Shown piece by piece: positions 38,111-49,250 of a stretch of 64,000 bases of DNA. The position numbers were made by a program, and so were the translations under genes. The number at the start of each line of letters is the position of its first letter. Positions within the stretch are counted from its first letter, which is position 1. The DNA comes from Serripes groenlandicus (Eukaryota; Mollusca; Bivalvia; Cardiida; Cardiidae), in NCBI GenBank assembly GCA_031761405.1, contig JASEVX010000001.1:115059071-115123070 (forward strand), written 5' to 3'. The notes under the pieces were generated by a model that was given only the letters and a program-made list of their open reading frames with translations, was not told the DNA's origin and ran no database searches.

Positions 38111-38553
38111 TTCAAAATAATCGATTCAGTGAGGCGATTCTTGTGAATACCACAACATTGGGTAAAAAGGAATAATATGATAGATATTGTGATAATAATC
38201 TTATTGTGGACTCTGCAGTATCTTGAAATATGGTGCGCACTTTTCAATTTGCTTATATACGAAAGTAATTTTTGTCATTCTTATAATTTGTTTTTACTAA
38301 TTGTAGGATGAGATCAGCCCGGCCAGGTATTTTTACTAGACAGCATGCAGAAGATCAAGAGGTGGAAATTTCCGCTTTGAAGAAAGATGCTATACTTTCA
38401 GACAGGCTCCCAGACATACTTCCACTTCCAGGACTGGAGCCACAACGTTTGTGGTACCTTTATGAGGAGATTGGACCACTTTGTGACCAGAGTGAGAGTG
38501 CCTGTCCAAAACCATCAGTCCCAAAGCGGGTCATCGAAAATCAAATATGTTGA

Positions 38554-38928
38554 GGAAATTTAATATGGCACTTTCTTCCTCGCTCTGCAAATTACTGCAT
38601 ACTGTGTTGTTAATATTATGTTTTGTTCATTTCAATCTAGTCTTTACACTAGGCTTTTCATTCTGTGTCAAGATCTTTTTGTCTGACATTTAAAGCTATA
38701 ATATGCTGAGACCTATTCAACACGTAGCCTCAAAAATGAGTAGATTGTACATGAATAATTGCCATCACGCTTCAAAACTTGGGGTAAAGTGTACTATATG
38801 GGAAAGCAGCCAGATGTCTGGGAGGAGTGGGATATAGAGTACTGGACCTAGAAACCAGGAAGCACGTCATGTATAGGTGAGCTGGCTAAAATAATATCAC
38901 AGAAATACTGTTAAAATTGCTTTAACCC
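38554..38928. other. No gene seen
   Basis: Non-coding, AT-rich. Confidence 0.4.
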
Positions 38929-39760
38929 TTTCCCACATACAACAAATCTGCAGTAGATTTTGTAAGAATGTAGGCAAATACACGAAAAAGCTCTTTAAAT
39001 GTATGTATAATTACAGAAAAGAGTTGAGAACATCTCTTTGTGCAATTTCTATTTTTGTCACTGTGTTTTTAAAAGTCGCCTGCTGCAGAGGTGTCTGAAA
39101 GCATCTGTATGTTGGAAAGAAATAATTTAGAGAAAGAATACATTATAAATGTTCATGTTTTCAACTGATTTTGAACAAAAGTATATAAATTATTATTGGA
39201 ATGTTTAACATTTTTTAGTGTCTAATGATTGCAAATAAGGTTGTGCTCCTTAACCCTTTCCCACATACAACAGAGTTGAGAACATAGTGACAAAAGGAGA
39301 AATTTCTTGTTTTGATCAATTTCTGCTTTTGACACAGTGTTTTCAAAAGTCGTCTGTATGTGGGAAATAAATAATTTAGAGAAAGAATACATTCTTAATG
39401 TTCATGATTTCAAATGATTTTGAACAATATTTATATATGTATAAATTCAAATATTCATACAATGAATATTTCCCACATACAACAAATCTGCATCAGACGA
39501 CTTTGAAAACATACCCGAACAAAACGGAGAAATTGCTCTATTGTTGCCATGTTTTCAAAAAAATCTGACTGCTGCAGAGGCGTCAGAAAGTGTCTATATG
39601 AGGGAACGGGTTAAAAGTTAGGTTTATTTAATTTAACTGCGTCGGTTAAAATATTTAAAACACATTTTTCACTCTATTATGGTATTTCATTTTTTGTGTG
39701 TCTTACTAACCCTTTCCCACAGACAACACATTTTGCAGAAGACTACATTATGACATACTT
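38929..39760 (+). mobile_element. Cluster of four MITE copies
   Basis: 38929-39123 is a full copy (TTAACCCTTTCCCACATACA to CATCTGTATGTTGGAAAG). 39251-39372 is shortened by an internal deletion. 39466-39614 lacks TTAA at the left but ends TATGAGGGAACGGGTTAA. 39708-39760 is a left fragment. Between copies an unrelated 80-bp stretch (AATAATTTAGAGAAAGAATA) is duplicated near 39120 and 39370, so the cluster probably grew by tandem duplication. Confidence 0.65.
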
Positions 39761-39987
39761 ATGAGTCTATTGTTTTTTTGTTTTTTTTAACATTTCAAGT
39801 ATTGATTCATTCTTTTATATGTTATTTCACACATTTCATCTGAAAAAAACATGTAGATGTGTTATCTTTTACACATCTGGGATGTTTAAAGAATAAATGC
39901 AAATTAATGAAATATTTGAGTTTTAGTCACTATTTAAAAAGACATTTATTTAATGAAAACAAGGTCATACAGGTCCATAATCACTTT

Positions 39988-40442
39988 TTAGCTTGCCTAT
40001 TCGAAGAAATAGGTGAGCTTATGTAGTCACCCCGGCGTTGGCGTTGCCAGCTTGGTCAAACCTTTGCATGCAAGGCCTTTTCTCAGACAATGTGTATGCT
40101 GTTGCTTTGAAACTTCACACACTTATTCAGGTTCATTAGATGACCCTGTATGTCGAGTCCCATAACTCTGGAATGGATTTTGACTGAATTGTGCCCTATT
40201 TTGGTCAAACCTTTGTGTGCAAGGCCTTTTCTCAGACACTGTGTAAGCTGTTGCTTTGAAACTTCACTAACTTATTCAGGGTCATTATATGACCATGTAT
40301 GTCAAGTCCCATAACTCTGGAATATTGAAAAGGTGTATTATCTTGCAATAGGTGATACTGTGTGACTTTATCTAATGCTATAACTATTCTGAAGTAGGCC
40401 CTGATAGGCAAGCTATATTGTCCTCCGACATCTCTTGTTTTG
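39988..40442 (+). mobile_element. TTTTTAGCTTGCC-type element
   Basis: The head TTTTTAGCTTGCCTATTCGA, two units of about 130 bp (GGTCAAACCTTTGCATGCAA, GTTGCTTTGAAACTTCAC, TCCCATAACTCTGGAAT), and an end of TCCTCCGACATCTCTTGTTT. It is the same family as the 8.1-8.9 kb element. Confidence 0.65.
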
Positions 40443-41300
40443 GATTGTAGACATGTTGTTTATCAAAAAAAATATGCATAGCTCAATTTCGACCAGATAC
40501 CGCATTTGGGCCAATTTTGTCAGGACAAGCCACATTTATGCCCTGATGTTGTCAAAGTTATATCCTGCCGATTTGATGTGTTTATCATCATGAATAAGTC
40601 AATTGTGATATATAATGTTGAAAACAATTTAAATCAAAATTTTCTTACTTTGTTTTCATGAATGTGATTTAATGAAAAAAGGCTTTTTTTGTCATTCCTT
40701 TATTTTATGAACATATATATGTGAAATTTCACCATATTAAGCAAATAACAACTTAAAACTACAAGGAAACATTCTGCTTCTGATCTCGACATTGAAACAA
40801 AAAAACTGCCAATAATAATAGAGTTTGGTGATGTTAGACCTTCCCCCCCCCCCCTTTTGTATGTGGGAAAGGTTTTGTTTTTTTACATACAGAACTGTTT
40901 AAATAACCCTTTCCCATCTACAAACAATCAACAACAGGTGACTCTGAAAACATTACTCCATGGGCCTGTGTGAAACTATTGTATCTGAAAATTGCACTTA
41001 ACAATGGTTTAACATTAACTTGAAACTTGAATTAACATTTACCGAAGTAATTATTGACTTGTATTGCAGATGCAACACTCTCATTCTGGATCACCAAATG
41101 TCGCTGCACCATTAATATACTAACATTGTAACTTATACATTTAAATATTTCAATTGAATTGACATTTTATGAGTTCATGAGTCTAAAGCATATGCTTGAT
41201 CACAGTCGCCATTCAATTAATCATTTGTTATGCTCAAATTGAGATTTCATGAAAACAAACCAATATGAATCTACTTTAGTTTAGATTACTTTAAATTTAC
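40443..41300. other. No gene; short MITE fragment and C-tract
   Basis: A (C)10 run at about 40845, a left MITE fragment (TAACCCTTTCCCATCTAC) near 40903, otherwise AT-rich non-coding DNA. Confidence 0.4.
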
Positions 41301-41511
41301 TTAACCCTTTCCCACATACAGCAAATCCGAAGCAGACGACTACGAAAATGTGTACTAAAAAATATGGAAAATCTCTATAATATAAATAGTATTTTTATGA
41401 CAAAAAGAGAAATTGCTTGTTTTGAGCAATTCCTCCTATTGTCATGAAGGGTTTTTTAAAGTCATCTGCTGCAGGCATGTCAAAATGTGTCTATAGGTGG
41501 AGTAGGGTTAA
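41301..41511 (+). mobile_element. Complete MITE
   Basis: TTAACCCTTTCCCACATACA to TAGGTGGAGTAGGGTTAA. The central AGAAATTGCTTG/TTGAGCAATTCC stem is present. Confidence 0.75.
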
Positions 41512-42719
41512 GGATTGAACAATCCCTCCTCTCCCACAAGTTTCAATACATTATCATATCATACCACTTCTTATTGATTTAATTCATTATTAACTGGGAA
41601 GTGAAGAAATGAATTAATGTTGAAAGTGGTTTAAAATGTCAGTCAAACAAATATGGTATTTACATAGATCTATACTAGATGTTCAGAAACATTGTGGGGA
41701 AAGGAGAAACTGCTAGTAATAAGCAAATTCTCGTTCTATTCTTATAATACTTTCTAATCTGGTCTAAAAGTTATCTTTTCCCTAGATGTTGTTTTCAAAC
41801 TTTCAAAAATAATTTGCCTTTCAAAGTTTGGAACAAAAAATCTATTGTGTAGGCATCCCTATTAGGCTTTCAAGGATAATAAGGGACAGAAGTCCAGAGA
41901 GCTATTTTTGTGACATCTAGATGGCTATAACTCTAAACATAAATTAAGAAATGAGCAGAATCTGTCATTTACTAAATTCATTATTCAAAATCTTCATAAA
42001 CATTATGCATATGTGACTACATCTTTTGTGGCATCTTTCTGAAACTTGCACATATTATTTGATTCAGTGAGATTAAAAGCCTATCAAAAAGATGTGTTGA
42101 ATACTTAATTAATTAATCTTTGTAAGTAAGTAATATCCCACTGTAGCATTTAATTGGACATTTTTAAGACAATTATCTTTATCATAAACTGTTGTAAATC
42201 ATTAATAGAATTCTTTCATTCACCTAATATGGAAATTGTTTTTGACTCAAACCCAAATCATTGTTTGATGGATCATTTTTAAAAAGCCCCTATGGTAAAA
42301 CTGCATTGAAACAATCAATAACTATGGCAGAGCCTACATTCTCGAAATGAAATATGCTTTCTTATATTATTGTTAATTCTTAAATTTATGGTTATATAAA
42401 TTTCAGATGCCAAATTTAGTCAAATTCAACCCTTTTTTTGTAACACACGTACATGACATTGTACAATACTCTTTAAACTTCTAAACCCGTTTTCTATGAA
42501 ATTATAAGAATAAACGTTTAGGTTTTCATTATTTTGCATTGTTTATAGTAAACTAGGTGAAAAGATAAAGAGCAACATATGTTTTATAGTTTGATAACAT
42601 CTCAAAATTCATTAAAATTTAGTCCGATATTTTCACACTAACAGGTTTTTTGTTGTAAACTGCACAATTGTTAGAGTGAAATAATTGTAAACTTGTGACA
42701 TTTTACTAAATTACTGAAA
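41512..42719. other. No gene seen
   Basis: About 1.2 kb of AT-rich DNA with no recognised exon or repeat apart from a weak MITE-like hairpin near 41.69-41.76 kb. Confidence 0.4.
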
Positions 42720-43073
42720 ACTTGATCAACTAAAACTGACTATTATTACATGTACAAGGGTGAAAACTCTTTTACTTTGGAACTGGATCAGCAAAAACTG
42801 ACTACATTTGTATTATTACATGTACATGGGTCAAATCTCATTAACTTTGGAACTGGATCAACTAAAACAGACTATTATTACATGTACAAGGGTGAAAATT
42901 CTTTAACTTTGGAACTTAATCAACTAAAACTGACTATTATTACATGTACAAGGGTCAAAACTCTTTAAGTTTAGAACTTATGTACAATTAAGGGTGAAAA
43001 CTCTTTAACTTTGGATGGAACTTTATCAAATAAAACTGACTATTATTACACGTACAAGGGTCAAAACTCTTTA
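42720..43073. repeat. ~62-bp tandem repeat, about 6 copies
   Basis: Units contain GGATCAACTAAAACTGACTA, TTATTACATGTACAAGGGT and GAAAACTCTTTAACTTTGGA. Lengths vary from 55 to 75 bp. Confidence 0.8.
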
Positions 43074-43508
43074 ACCCATTCTGACATTCAAACACATCTG
43101 CTGTAGATGACTTAAAAACAATATTTAGTCAGAAATATGGTAACTCTTTATAAATTAAAGAACAATACTTGAATCAAGTTGAAAGCATTGCACAATTGTT
43201 AAAATGAAATTATTGTAAGTGACATTTTTCTAAATTACTGAAAAACCAATGATAACAAATATATTGGTTTTGAAGTAAAATGATAAAATTGCATTAATTC
43301 AATTATTATTGTCCAGGTTTAATTGATAATTAAGGATTCATAAGAAAGCGTTTTCCCTCTCCTGTAAAAGTTGTTGAAATGCAGATACAATACAAAATGT
43401 GTGTCAAAAATATGAAATTTTTAGAATTAAAGCGAAAACATTATGGAGTAAGGAGTAATTTCTATTTTGCCTTATGTTCCAAAAATCGTCTGCTTGAAAA
43501 AAAATTCT

Positions 43509-44548
43509 CTATTTTTGTTTTAAACTTTTCAGACTGTCCCTAAGACTGTTAGAGGATTTATTGGTTTTGTCTCCAAGACTGTGCAATGATTTATTTGTTT
43601 TTGAACTGAGGACCTCCTTCTTGTTAAGTAACTTTGCAATAGCATATCCACGCATTGTTAAAAATATATTAATGCAGTCCTCAACATACTCTTCCTTTTC
43701 ATCAACACTTTCTTCATCACTAAATAGTTTATTGCTGTAATACTTCACCATATATGCGTCTAGAATAACCTCTTTCAGTTTATCTTTTTTCAACATGCCC
43801 GCATGCAGGTTGTCCATGTTCACATTTGTTCTAACCACATTTTCAAACTCTCTGATGAGAAAAAAAAATTCATCACTTGGTTTCCTTAAGCCTCCACGGT
43901 CTTTTATCTCCAACAATCTGGTGTATTTGTCAGTGAAGCTTTTTGTAGGTTGATCACTGCGCAGACTTCTTACTTTTTCTGTTTTTCTCTCTCTTTTTAC
44001 TTGGTTTTTTATCTTGTTGTACTTCTTCTCTAATGCCCTTATAATGTAACCAGATATATAGTACAAAACAGTATTGTCATTTTCACTTAATGATTCTGAC
44101 TTTCGGTCTGATTTCTTCTCACAATTTTCCACGAGTCCTTTGAAAAGTTCTCCCATTAAATCAAGTAAAAAAAATTAATTAAAGTTAATTATGTCTTCTC
44201 TACTGTATTTTTTGCTGACAATTATGTCTATCACACCAAAAAACTTCATTAGCACATCCTCATTTGTTCTGAGATTATGAAATCTTTTGAAAATCTCTTC
44301 TCTGTCACTAGAACTGGCAGCAGAATTGTTCTTAAAGATGTCTTGAGTAAATGTCTGAATGGTGTCTTTCAACTGTGTATCCTTTTGACACAACTTTGCT
44401 AATTTAGCCTCATTTGATTCTCCAAAGATGTTGTACATGGGATTTGTCATGATGTTGACCACACTTCTCTCAAATGCCCCTTCAAACACAGGCTTAACAT
44501 GGTCAGTTAGCGTAGTGGTATCTGTGTCACCTTTCCGATGTTGATGTG
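43509..44548 (-). pseudogene. Accessory gene of P-like element, 3' exon (one in-frame stop)
   Basis: One minus-strand frame runs from a splice acceptor (TTATTTTCAG before 44548) to the stop at 43509, interrupted by a single TAA at 44175-44177. The first part (HQHRKGDTDTTTLTDHVKPV...) has 124 codons; the second has about 222, including YYISGYIIRALEKK, DRGGLRKPSDEFFFLIREFE and FLTMRGYAIAKLLNKK. These phrases resemble C-terminal regions of invertebrate transposon-encoded proteins. The exon starts in phase with the zinc-finger exon ending at 52027, giving K-A-HQHRKG across the junction. The stop may be a disabling mutation, a sequence error or a true end of a 198-residue protein. I cannot assign a function. 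Confidence 0.6.
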
Positions 44549-44659
44549 CTGAAAATAATAAAAGCAAATTTCTTGATGGTAACTCATATTGATTTCTTTT
44601 TAGATCAGTATAGTATAACAGAGTGAATGCTTTTCCATTTTTTTTTAATTACTGCTAAG

Positions 44660-44787
44660 ATTTTAAAACATTGTGGCAAAAGCAGAAATTGTCTATTTCG
44701 AGCCATTTCTCCTTTAGTCACAATGTTTTCAAGAGTCGTCTGCTGTAGATGCGTCAGAATGTGTCTGCATGTAGGAAAGGATTAATT
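44660..44787 (+). mobile_element. MITE, right portion
   Basis: An AACATTGTGGCAAAAGCAGA/TTTAGTCACAATGTTTTC hairpin, CGTCTGCTGTAGATGCGTCA, and the end ATGTAGGAAAGGATTAA. It lies in the predicted intron of the accessory gene and just upstream of the transposase. Confidence 0.6.
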
Positions 44788-45101
44788 AATGAGTCAAGTC
44801 TGTTAGCATTTTCATGTAATTATGGATCTGCATTTTCTTCAAACCATTTCCCTGATATACATATATAGAAGCTCAGAACAAGCAATTTCTCCATTTGTCA
44901 CAATGTTTTTAAAAAAAATCTGAAATTATACCATCATTTGTTGAAAACTTCCATGTTTCTGAAGTCATCTGCTGTAATCTTTCTGCTTGTGGGAAAGAGT
45001 TTAGTGAATTGATTTACATTATCCAAATGGGAATGGGTTGGTGTTCTTTATGACTCATCACAAAAAAATAATTGTATTTTGTTTATATTTAGTTCTAGAT
45101 C

Positions 45102-47813
45102 ATGCCATGGTTAAACAAAAGGAAGTCGCAGTTCGGTTATCGTTCTAAGTACCATTATAAGAGGGAGGATGCAGATGAATCAGCAGAGGGTGTTGTCCAT
45201 AATCTACCAGAACGTGAGTACCTTTCTTTAAGTACAAAGGATGTTTCATCACATACAATGGATGAATGTGATCAGATTCCGGTTGAATTAAACAGTGACC
45301 ATCATTATGCTAGGGTTGAAGATGAAATTCAACTACCAAGTGACCCACTCTTACAATCAGACTGTTTACATGCATATGTTTCTAGGGGGCCAGAAAATAA
45401 TTTCAAAAGTGTCAGCAATCATGCCAATGTTGAGGTTGATATGGAAGAAGTGACAGTGTCCAGCACATCATTTAAAAAACTAGCTGCAGATGTCAAAATA
45501 TTATGTTATAGTAAAAAGTACCCTGTAAGGGAATTAACAAATAAAATATGTATTCTCAGCTTCTATGACAGTGATACTACAGCATTGAAACTTTCTATTG
45601 AGATTGACAACAGTTTCAACTGTAATATAAGTGTCCATAGACGAATGTTGGCTAAGACACATAGAATTTGGGATGGACTGCCTGTTGTTTTTGACAGTGT
45701 GGAAACAGTAGTTGCATTAATAGATAGAATGGAACATTTTCATGTGTGTGGGGGTAATTTTGAATCTGAATATTCTGATCTAGTTCCCATTGGCAGTGCC
45801 TTGTCAAACAGAAACGAAGTTGGAATTACTGCTTACAGGGAAGGTGACTTTGGAGCACTTACATCATCAGGTAAATCATTTTCTTCTACAATTAGATCAA
45901 CTCATTGTACTTTGCTGACTGATCAAGCCATAAAATGTAAACATTGTGCGAACAATGGATATGCTTTGAAAAAAAGGATGAACCGTGTTAAAGAAAGGAC
46001 CAACTCAGGAAGAGTTTTTAACCATACACCATTTAAACATTCCGACATGACCAGAAATGAACTGTGCCAAAAACTTAATGAACAAAAGACAGAGTTAGAC
46101 AGTGTAAGACACAAAGTACTGCAGCTGAGACGAGAATATGACCGAGAAATCCGCACAAAAGGTGTATCTGTTAAAGATAATGAAACTCAGGAATTCTCTG
46201 ACCTAATGGCAGCTTGTACTCCTGATTTTCATCATTCTTTTCCAGACAGCACGAGCAGACAGCGACTTTTCTGGGAACAGCAACTGCTACACAGCAAGAA
46301 GAAGGATAAACGTGGAATGCGTTGGCATCCTATGATAATAAGATGGTGTCTCTATATTAGACACAAATCAGAAAAAGCATATGAAGCTATTAAAGACTCA
46401 GGATTTATTAATCTGCCATCTACAAGAACATTATTTGATTATAGCCATTTCCTACGGAATGAACTTGGGTTTCAGGCAGATGTTTTCAAGTTGGCACATT
46501 CTGAGGCCCATAAATATGGTCTTTTCGAGGAAAAGTGGCGTTCAAATGTGGGTCTTTTATTTGATGAAATCAAAATAAAAGAAGATCTTGTGTACGATAA
46601 ATGCACTGGTGAACTTATTGGCTACTGTAATTTGGGGGATATAGGCAACCAAATGATTCAATGGGAACAGCAATGTAGCAATCAAAAGCAAGAGCTCGCA
46701 AAATACATGTTGGTGGTAATGCTAAGAAGTGTCTGCAGTAGTCTGTGTTTCCCACTATGTGCCTTTGCCGAGAAAAGCATCACTGCAGATATTCTTTATC
46801 CCATTTTGTGGCAAATTGTTGGGGCTGTTCAAATTCAATTGAAACTTAGGGTATTATTCTTTACTTGTGATGGAGCTAGCCCAAACAGGAATTTTTTTAA
46901 TATGCATCAGGTAGGTCAAGCTGAAGTTGTTTACAGGTCGGTTAATCCTTTTGACATTAGCAAATATATTTATTTTGTCTCTGATGTACCACATTTGTTA
47001 AAAACTTTACGTAACAATTTATCAAACTCGTATTCTCACACCAGATCAAGATATCTTTGGAAGAATGGGAAAGATCTATCCTGGCTCCATATTGTAAGAA
47101 TGTTTGAAGAACACTGTGAATTGAAGCTGTATAACCCCTGCCCTAAACTAACAAGAAAACACATATACCTTGTTTCCTTCAGTTATATGAAGGTAAATTT
47201 GGCAGCTCAAGTTTTAAGTGATTCTGTTGCAAATTCAATTGAAATGCTATATGGACCAGAAACGTCAGAAACTGTATATTTTTTGAGATTGTTCAATAAA
47301 TTTTTTGACTGTTTAAATGTAAGAAGTATGTGGGAAGGTCGTAACAAACGCAATGAAAATTTAGCACCATATTTGACTCAAAATGATCCAAGGCTAACAT
47401 TCCTTACAAATGATTTGATGAATTATTTGAATGATTGGGAGCAAGAAATTGAAAATAGACCTGGCAATTTCAGCAAATCACAAAGATCCGGTATGAAACT
47501 AAGCTACCAGACCATTACAGGGTTGAAAATATCTGCAAAATCAATAAGTGAATGTGTTAAAATACTGCTTCAGGATGGTGCAAAATATGTGTTAACCCAT
47601 TGCTTTAACCAAGACCCTCTGGAGCAACATTTTGGACACTATAGACACAAGAGTGGTGCAAATAATAATCCCTCAGTATATGAGGTGAGAAACACTCTCA
47701 CAACACTTCGAGCAGTCAATTCTCAGGCCATTGCACCTAGCCGTGGCAATATCAAGCGGGTACATATTGAGAAAGAAAATGTTGATCATTCAAAATTACC
47801 TAGGAGAAGATAA
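45102..47813 (+). CDS. P-element-superfamily transposase
   Basis: An intact frame of 903 residues. From about residue 400 the order of motifs is that of P/THAP9 transposases: RWHPMIIRWCLYI (407-419), LLFDEIKIKEDLVYD (first acidic residue Asp488), LFFTCDGASPNR (Asp590), FVSDVPHLLKTLRNN (Asp628/His631), and near the end DPLEQHFGHYRHKSG (Glu841). These fit an RNase-H-like catalytic core with the acidic residues kept. A coiled coil is likely at 319-350. The N-terminus (MPWLNKRKSQFGYRSKYH) shows no THAP C2CH finger; only C279-x2-C282 is seen, so DNA binding may differ from classic P elements or sit in an unseen upstream exon. TTTATATTTAG before the ATG could be an acceptor. The gene would lie inside the intron of the minus-strand accessory gene. 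Confidence 0.85.
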   Translation: MPWLNKRKSQFGYRSKYHYKREDADESAEGVVHNLPEREYLSLSTKDVSSHTMDECDQIPVELNSDHHYARVEDEIQLPSDPLLQSDCLHAYVSRGPENNFKSVSNHANVEVDMEEVTVSSTSFKKLAADVKILCYSKKYPVRELTNKICILSFYDSDTTALKLSIEIDNSFNCNISVHRRMLAKTHRIWDGLPVVFDSVETVVALIDRMEHFHVCGGNFESEYSDLVPIGSALSNRNEVGITAYREGDFGALTSSGKSFSSTIRSTHCTLLTDQAIKCKHCANNGYALKKRMNRVKERTNSGRVFNHTPFKHSDMTRNELCQKLNEQKTELDSVRHKVLQLRREYDREIRTKGVSVKDNETQEFSDLMAACTPDFHHSFPDSTSRQRLFWEQQLLHSKKKDKRGMRWHPMIIRWCLYIRHKSEKAYEAIKDSGFINLPSTRTLFDYSHFLRNELGFQADVFKLAHSEAHKYGLFEEKWRSNVGLLFDEIKIKEDLVYDKCTGELIGYCNLGDIGNQMIQWEQQCSNQKQELAKYMLVVMLRSVCSSLCFPLCAFAEKSITADILYPILWQIVGAVQIQLKLRVLFFTCDGASPNRNFFNMHQVGQAEVVYRSVNPFDISKYIYFVSDVPHLLKTLRNNLSNSYSHTRSRYLWKNGKDLSWLHIVRMFEEHCELKLYNPCPKLTRKHIYLVSFSYMKVNLAAQVLSDSVANSIEMLYGPETSETVYFLRLFNKFFDCLNVRSMWEGRNKRNENLAPYLTQNDPRLTFLTNDLMNYLNDWEQEIENRPGNFSKSQRSGMKLSYQTITGLKISAKSISECVKILLQDGAKYVLTHCFNQDPLEQHFGHYRHKSGANNNPSVYEVRNTLTTLRAVNSQAIAPSRGNIKRVHIEKENVDHSKLPRRR

Positions 47814-47825
47814 ATTTTATACTTT

Positions 47826-48039
47826 TTAACCGTTTCCCTCAAACAGACGCTTTCTGACAACTCACAACAGACAGATTTTTTAAAACATTGTGACAGAAGA
47901 AGAAATTGCTCAAAAGGAGCAAATTCTCCTTTTGCCACAATGTTTTCCACATTTGGTCATAGGTATAAAACCATTCTTTTTTGACAGAATATGTTTAAAG
48001 TCGTCTGCTGCAGGATTGGTGTATGAGGGAAAGGGTTAA
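47826..48039 (+). mobile_element. Complete MITE just after the transposase
   Basis: TTAACCGTTTCCCTCAAACA to GTATGAGGGAAAGGGTTAA, with the GAAATTGCTCAAAAGGAGCA stem. It begins 12 bp after the transposase stop. Confidence 0.75.
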
Positions 48040-49250
48040 ACATTCAATTTCTCCTTTTGCCACAATGTTTTCAACGTTTTTCAGTAATTATTCCTACAAT
48101 TATAGAGATTTTCCATATTTTTTAGTAGATATTTTCAATGTCTTCAGCTATAGATTTGATGTATGTGGGAAAGGGTTAACACATGTTAGCCAAAATGTAT
48201 TTATATTTGTCTGCTGCATAATTGCTGTATGAGGGAATGGGTTAAACACTCAATTTCTTCTTTTGCCACAATGTTTTCAACGTTTTTCAGTAATTATTCC
48301 TACAATTAGATATTTTCAATGTCTTCAGCTATAGATTTGTCATATGATGGAAAGGATCAACATATCTTAGCCCAAATGTATTTAGATTTGTCTGCTGCAG
48401 AATTGTTGGATGAGGGAAAGGGTTAAACACTCAATTTCTTCTTTTTCCACAATGTTTTCAACATTTTTCAGGAATTATTCCTACAATTATAGAGATTTTC
48501 CATATTTTTTAGTAGATATTTTCAATGTCTTCAGCTATTGAGTGTTGTATGTGGGAAAGGGTTAACACATGTTAGCCAAAATGTATTTATATTTCCAGAA
48601 TTGTTGTATAAGGGAATGGGTTAAACACTCAATTTCTTCTTTTGCCACAATATTTTCAACATTTTTCAGTAATTATTCCTACAATTATAGTTATTTTCCA
48701 TATTTTTAGTAGATATTTTCTATGTCTTCATCTATAGATTTATTGAATGTGGGAAAAGGGTTAACACATTTTAGCCCAAATGTTATTTGATTTGTCTGCT
48801 GTAAAATTGTTGCATGAGGGAAATGGTTAACCACTCAATTTCTCCTTTTGCCACAATGTTTTCAACTTTTTTCAGTAATTATTCCTACTATTATAGAGAT
48901 TTTCCATATTTTTTAGTAGATATTTTCAATGACTTCAGCTATAGATTGTTGTATGTGTGAAAGGGTTAACACATGTTAGCCAAAATGTATTTATATTTTT
49001 CTGCTGCAGAATTGTTGGATGAGGGAAAGGGTTAAACACTCATTTTTTTCTTTTGTTTTGCCACAATGTTTTCAACATTTTTCAGGAATTATTCCTACAA
49101 TTATAGAGATTTTCCATATTTTTTAGTAGATATTTTCAATGTCTTCCGCTATAAATTTGTTGTTTGTGGGAAAGGGTTAACATATAATATGTTAGCCCAA
49201 ATGTATAAATTTAGGTCTGCTGCAAATTTGTTATGTGAGGGAAAATGTTG
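48040..49250 (+). repeat. Tandem array of ~200-bp MITE-derived units
   Basis: About six units of about 200 bp, each with ACACTCAATTTCTTCTTTTG, TTCAGTAATTATTCCTACAA, TAGAGATTTTCCATATTTTT, TGTATGTGGGAAAGGGTTAA and ATGAGGGAAAGGGTTAA. Units are rearranged MITE right halves joined at TTAA. Confidence 0.85.

Larger units (their letters stand above)
35090..38553 (+). pseudogene. Five-exon relic of a transposon-encoded protein
   Basis: Exon-like segments with good splice sites occur in order: up to 35680 (TTAGAG|GTATAA), 36271-36413 (TTTTTCAG|...TTCAG|GTAATA), 36927-37035, 37441-37631 and 38307-38553 (stop). Across frames they carry pieces of a protein family known from invertebrate repeats: GLEPRVHGNDHKKIKHSLSL, SLPLPGRTPNYNEKYILLPS, VMKPATDLCF, EEEEKIQNYQEHISKV, SFDYAQQ-like, GPLYFKTPRKCQCFGVCCES, AGHTKFSPDWHFGLWK, YNWSPYIREFFKPLP and LWYLYEEIGPLCDQS. 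Stops or frameshifts break at least exons 1, 2 and 4. Family recognition rests on remembered invertebrate proteins and I cannot give a superfamily name. MITEs sit in its introns. Confidence 0.65.
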
